This document shows positions 1 through 6,000 of a stretch of 7,033 nt of DNA, piece by piece. The notes under the pieces are model-generated. The model saw only the letters and a list, made by a program, of their open reading frames with translations, did no database searches and had not been told where the DNA came from. Each line of letters starts with the position of its first letter. The stretch's first letter is position 1. Source of the DNA: an archaeon (GTDB lineage Archaea > Nanobdellota > Nanobdellia > Woesearchaeales > JAGVOV01); NCBI GenBank assembly GCA_020052545.1, contig JAGVOV010000003.1, forward strand, positions 1 to 7,033. Direction: 5' to 3'. Position numbers and translations under genes: made by a program.

Positions 1-3000
1 AGCCTTGAGGTCCGGTGATGTTCACCCAGACCTCATCGACACTGCTTCTGTTGTCTGTCACATTAGCAGTTATGTTGACTATCGCGCTGTTATTGAACTT
101 TGTGCCGTTAAGCGGCCTTGTTATGTTCACGTTTGGCGCCCACCAGTCTGTCATCGCAAAATATATCTTCTTCTCAGTCGTGGTCCAGCCTTGCGTATCG
201 TTGCAGTAGAATCTGATGTTATGCGGCCCGAGGCTCAGGGAACTTGTGCGCCTCCAATAGACTTTGATCGCAGCCTTGAAAGCCATGGTCTGATTAGCTG
301 TGCCATCAAGCGTATAGACGCAGTTCTGTTGCGTCACATAAGTATTATTGATCATTATGCTCGCGTTTATTGAAGTTGTGTTGCCATACGAAATGTTCTG
401 CGGCCTCAATGGTGTTATCTTCAGATATCTCACAGTGAAATTGTATGTGTCATTCAGCGATATGGTGTTGAATGCAACCCTAACCTGTTTTGACGCGTTC
501 ATCAGCGCGGCGTAAACCCTATACCATCCAAGGGTAGTATTATAATCGGGCTTCCATCCATTTGCAAACCATATCTGGCTCACATTCCTTACCTGGCTCG
601 CATTGTACTCATAGCTCTGGTTTACCCTTGTACTTTCAAGCTGCCACTTACCTATGGTCGAATTGTATTTCTGCACCTGCATCAATAGTGTGTCATTCAT
701 GCCCCAGTTGGCAAAATTCTCTATTTTTGCCGGTGTGCTCACTCTTGCAAATGTCGCGTTCCAGTATATCCAATCCTTGATATATGCATCCCCCTGGTCC
801 ATGTTTATGGCCCGGACTTGGATGCGCCTATTTGTCGATTTGTTCCATACATTCAGTATGCTAGCCTTTGTGATGACTTTAGTGCAGTTATAGTTGAATT
901 TCCCATGGGTGCCATATTTGGCATTTAGGCCGCAGGTGTAATTATAATTGTTATAAGTTGAGCCATCATAAAGCCTTACTTCAAGATCCGGAGCCTTTGA
1001 TTTCATCAGCTCTGATTTGCTAGCATTATAAGATGTCGCCTGCACATCTATCTTGACATCAGAAATTTTGGTGTAGTTACTGCCACCGAATCCAGTATAA
1101 TTCGTGTAAGACTGGTTTTGGTCCGTCAGGAATCCTGGGCCCTTCCTCAGTCTGAGCGCAACAGACCATAATGGTCCGACTCCCGGATCAGGGACTGATA
1201 AGCCCCGGTCTCTCAGAGTAACATTTATGGTGTGCGCTCCGCTGGCGAGGCTTATATTCTTTATCGAGAAAAATCCGAGCCCCTCTGTATTCCGCGAAAG
1301 GACATAGTCACCATAGCCATATTCAGTCTCATCAATCCTGTACCCCAGATTCCCATTTCTCGCAAGCGAGTTTGATGAATCTCCTGAATGCAGGCCATGG
1401 ACCATGACAAGGTAATTTGCGGCAGATGACACTGAAAAATTATGCTCCATCATGCTCACATTTGTAGTGCTTCCAGTGGTAGTATAAACAGAGTTGTTCT
1501 TGCCGTCATAGAAGAAAAAGTCGCTTAGCCTGAATATGCTCATCCTTGCCCTTTCTGTCTTGGCTGTCGTTGCAGCTGCCATGCCGGCATGCTCCAGCCT
1601 CATTGTGTGCAGGCCTGGTGTGAAATATTGCAGCGAGAAGAGATGCATGTCCATGTTGTCAAGCGTGTTTTCCGGAACATCCATTGTCTGGCTTACGTTG
1701 ATGCCATCAACATAAAGGCCTTGTTTTATTCCGTTTGTCGTCGAGTCAGATGCGGCCTGGCTTGTTGTCACAATCATGTAATGCCCCGGATAGGTTATAC
1801 TGACATTCTTCGCCAATACATCCACAAAAGTTGTGCCGCCCTGCGATGAAGATGTGTTCCTTTCGACAAAATAGTAATTGCTTGGATCAAGCTTTAAGGC
1901 CACTATCCTGGCATTCTTTATCCCCACTGTCGCCCCAGCGTTGTCCGTCCTATATGTTATGTTGAGATTATGGTTGCCTGCGCTCAGGTATTGTATCCTA
2001 CTCACTGCAAATTCCTGCGCATAGCTCTCTACGTTGGTTTCATCAGGCCGTGCGCTCACGTTCCCTATCTCTTCATTGTCTATCAGGAGCTGCGCCTTCT
2101 GCCTATTCCCTGTGTTTGTGCCTCTTAACTGGGCAGTCGCAAGCACGAAATAATATCCTGTCTCCATGACAGGATTCATGCCTATCTTGTTTACATAGGC
2201 TGTGCTTACAGTTGTAGATTCAGCATCAGAGTCTATGTAATAGGCAACCGCTCCGGTGTTGTCTGTTGTTATAGAGCCATTAAGTGTCCCGGCTTCCTGG
2301 TCTGCCGATGTCCAGTTCTTATAATCCTTTAGTGTGACATTCTTTCCGTTCCCGTATCCTGTGCCGAAACCAGCTTTGAAATTTGTCTGGTTAGTCTGCA
2401 GGGAGATGGAAGCGCGCCTCCCTATGACTTGCAGGTTTCCAATCATGCTCTTGTTTGTGTTTCCGATGCCGTCTTTCAAGGTTATCTGATACTTGTAGAT
2501 GCCATCAAGGCTTGTGTTAGAGAACGAATACACATAATTTTTGCCGATTAACGAAGCGAGGCCGGCGCTCGCTGCGCCATTGGGATAAGTAAGGTTTATG
2601 TATACATAAACTGTCCCAGAATTGTCGCTTACATTGGCCTTGAATGTTGCCGTGCCGTTCTTCTGCATTATCTTGTTGTAGACACTGTAATTATACAGAT
2701 TAGGATTTACTGTATCGCTTTGGATTGCTATTGTCTTGTTCAGCTCAAGAGGGTTCTGCATATAATAATAATCGCCGACAACATCAGTTATGTTGCAGCT
2801 TATTGTGTGGTTCCCTACATTCACCAGGATTATCTTCCTGGAAGCCCATCCTGTCGAATTTGTGATGTTGGTTCCCAAAAGGCCGGTCTTGTTGTCCCTA
2901 AGGGTGACGCTGTAACCAGCTACAGATATATTACCATAATCCCGCACCCTGCACATTGAATAGAAAGGCTCTCCCTGGCTCACTATAGTGTCATTAAATC

Positions 3001-6000
3001 TTATCCTTGTGAGGTTTATTATCCCATAAAGGTCGAACCATTTGCTCGGCTTTGTGTAATTGACATATTCTGTGCCATCAATGCCATATATCCTGCTGAT
3101 ATTTTTCCTTCCGACTTTCCATTCAACCCCATTGCTGAAATCAAATGTGTAATTTGCCCAGCTCCTGTTGACATATTGCGGAAACGGCGTTATGGAATAG
3201 TTTGTCAGAGTCCCAGAGCCATTATGAAGCAGATATGCATATTTCAGCTGCACATTGTCTTTCCAGTAGGCAAAAGCCTTCGCTGTGTCAGTCCTGTTTA
3301 TCTTCACCCCGTTTGTTATATTGACGCCATTCTTGCTCACGTTCCATTTGCTCCACCATGGCACAATTGTGTCTTTTGTCACAATCTGCCAGTCCAAATT
3401 CTGCGAATTTATCATGCTCCGATAATAATATACATTAGGATTATTTGTCTGGTTAACAAGAAGCTGGCAGCTGAAGTTCGTCGGATTGTTGATTGTCCTT
3501 GTTATGTTGAATATGCCACTGGCGTTTGTCATCCCCCAACCAAGGAAGCCTGTAGAATTATCGAATATCGAGACATTATAATTCTTTATCAATGTCCCTG
3601 TGGTGTTATCGCTTACGATGCAGGTTATGTTGGAATTTTCGCCGAAATTCAGCACGGCACCCGGTCTAGGCCCTATCACCACCTTAGCGAATCCGTAGAC
3701 AGTAAGCTTGACAGTTGTGTAATTTGATTCATTCACGTTTCCAAAAGCATCAGAAGCATTAATTGTTGTCAGATTATTGACCCCTACAGAACGCAGGTCA
3801 GTCAAATTTATCTGGAATGAATTCTTGTAGAAGCTTCCGTTGAACTGCACAAATATCTTCGTGTAGTTTATCTTATCAATCTTGGTCGGATCCGCATAGT
3901 CAAGATATCGTCCGATTACCCTAACATTCCTGTTTGCCGGATTCGAGGCCCATGCATTCAGGACAGACGAATCAGATGAAGTAAGGCTGAAGTTCCTATG
4001 GGTCGCATCGCTTCCCGCTCCGAGATAGCTCCCAGGAAGATTGAAATTGGCGATTGTCACCCATTTTGTGCTGTTATAGAGCTCAAGCACAAGGTCAGGC
4101 TTTGTGGTCACTTTCGCGATGCTGGCGACCGGCGTGTATGCATCCACCTGTACGGTGACCTTTATTGAGGTTGGAGAGCTCACATAATCCTCCATAACTC
4201 TGGAAATTATCTTTGGCATCTCATTCGCGTCAGCATCGGTCTTCCATGATGTGACAGATATGTTGTCAGCATAGAACTCTTCATTGTTGCTGTTTTGCCC
4301 TGTTTTGAACCTAAACCTAAAGTTCGAAGTCATATTTGAGCTACCAAGCTTAGTGCTAAGGGTTGACATGGTTGGGTAATTGCCAGCCGGATTATCATTA
4401 CAATTCACTTGTTTATCACCGGTCCAAGCACCATTGTAATAATTCATATAATAACAATCACCGGCATCCCATGTGCCTGCGCCAGTTCCCCATCTCAGTT
4501 TAAATAACGCATTAGTCTGCCCTGAAAGGTCTATATTATTCAAATACTCCAGATAACTTGGATTGCACGAATCTGAATGGAATTTCCCTACCACCAGGAT
4601 GGTGTCGAAGTCAAGCTGCGGATTGTCATAATTTGCGAGGGAATCGGCAGTGTCATTGAAGTCAACCCTCGATGCGTTCAAGGCCGCGACATAGACTATT
4701 GCTGCAAGAAGATTCAATGTTGTCTTTGTGCTGCTGAACGGATTTTCTGTAAGTGCATAGACTTTCCTAGAGGTGTTTGTCCATTGCATCGTTATGTTCG
4801 CAGCCTTGATGTTGGGCTGTGTTATGTCGCGTAGAGAGACATTGAACAAGGACCATTTTGTTATGTTTGTCGTGCTTGGCTTGAATGTCGGTCCTGAGAT
4901 ATAAGGGCCTTTGACCTCATAGCCGCTGACAAGCACATCGTCGATTGCAAATCCCGAATTTCCGACAGAGTTGTCAGTGGCAAGTATGAACCTGATGCTT
5001 ACATTCTCGTTGCCGACAAATTTAGTCAGGTTGCCAGCCTCTTTCGTCCATGTAGTCTGGTTTCCGCATGTCGCATATGTGTTATTTGTCTCCCTTGGGT
5101 TTCCTCCGCCCTGGATTATCTTGAGGTTTCCCGAGAATATCGTGTGATTGACTTTGTATGTCACTCCATTATTGGATGATATGTCAATCAGCAGAGCATC
5201 ATTGCAGTGGCTCGAATTCTGCTGCTGAACCTCATATTGCCACTGCCATGTCGCATTCGCTGTTGTAAAACCCGTAAGGTTGAACATAGGAGTAGTAAGT
5301 CTCGCTTCTCTGGCAGTGGCTGCAGGATAATCAACAGTCAGATGAGGCGGCGAATCAGAGTAAGAGCTGTTGCCAGAATATGCAATAGACTTGTCAAGGC
5401 CAAAAGTGTCCGTGCCAGCAGTCACGCTATGAGTCCATCTGCTCGCGTTCGCATATCCTCCAAGCTCCATGTCATCGAAAAAAATGACACCAGCTTGTGC
5501 ATAGCCCGGATCCTCAGGAGAGATATTCAAAGTATACCAGTTTCCAGGCACCGTGTCCCGTATCTTACTCCATATCCCCAAACAGCTCTGGCTCGCAAAA
5601 TTCCAGTCCTTGCATTTGTATATTGCTTCCCCAACAGCGAAGATGTTCATGCTTCCGGGACTGTAGAGAAGCTTGCTTGTGTCCAGGGAAAAGGCGTTCT
5701 TCAGCTCAATCCCACCAATTGAATACCTCCTTGTCGCCAATTCTTCATACGGCATATCTATGCTTCCGTTAGAGAGGTTTAGGTTAGAGAGTTTCAAAGT
5801 CTTGCTGCCGAGCTTTATGTCAGCATTGATCCTTTTTGTCTTATTGAAAATCCCCTTGAGCTTGCCGTTTATCTGCGCATTTATCATGCTTGAGTTCTGG
5901 TCGACATTGGTGTCTTCAAGATCAAGGATGGAATCAACATCAGCTTCGCTGCTGTCTGGCAGCTTCAGCTCAACCTGCACATTCCTCCCATTTGCCTTGT

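Noticed and set aside
5..893. Several short plus-strand frames near the left end
   Set aside because: All are antisense to well-formed Ig-like and beta modules, overlap one another, and show no ribosome binding site or family motif.
1148..2242. Tandem DNA repeats or a CRISPR-like array
   Set aside because: The three repeats are recognisable only at protein level through spaced motifs. I saw no long direct nucleotide repeats and no repeat-spacer pattern.
3176..3727. A 183-codon open frame on the plus strand
   Set aside because: It lies wholly antisense to the large gene, its translation is Cys/His/Ile-rich with no domain pattern, and the opposite strand has recognisable Ig-like modules here. 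It is a shadow frame.
4916..5488. Peptidase (M6 immune inhibitor A) activity
   Set aside because: Only the C-terminal jelly-roll type module is present. No HExxH zinc motif or other protease signature was seen anywhere in the frame.
5207..5722. A 171-codon open frame on the plus strand and overlapping smaller ones to 6275
   Set aside because: These are antisense to the jelly-roll and lysine-rich parts of the real gene. Their Arg/Ser/Cys- or Leu/Phe-rich translations are what antisense of Lys/Glu/Gly/Asn-rich coding sequence gives.
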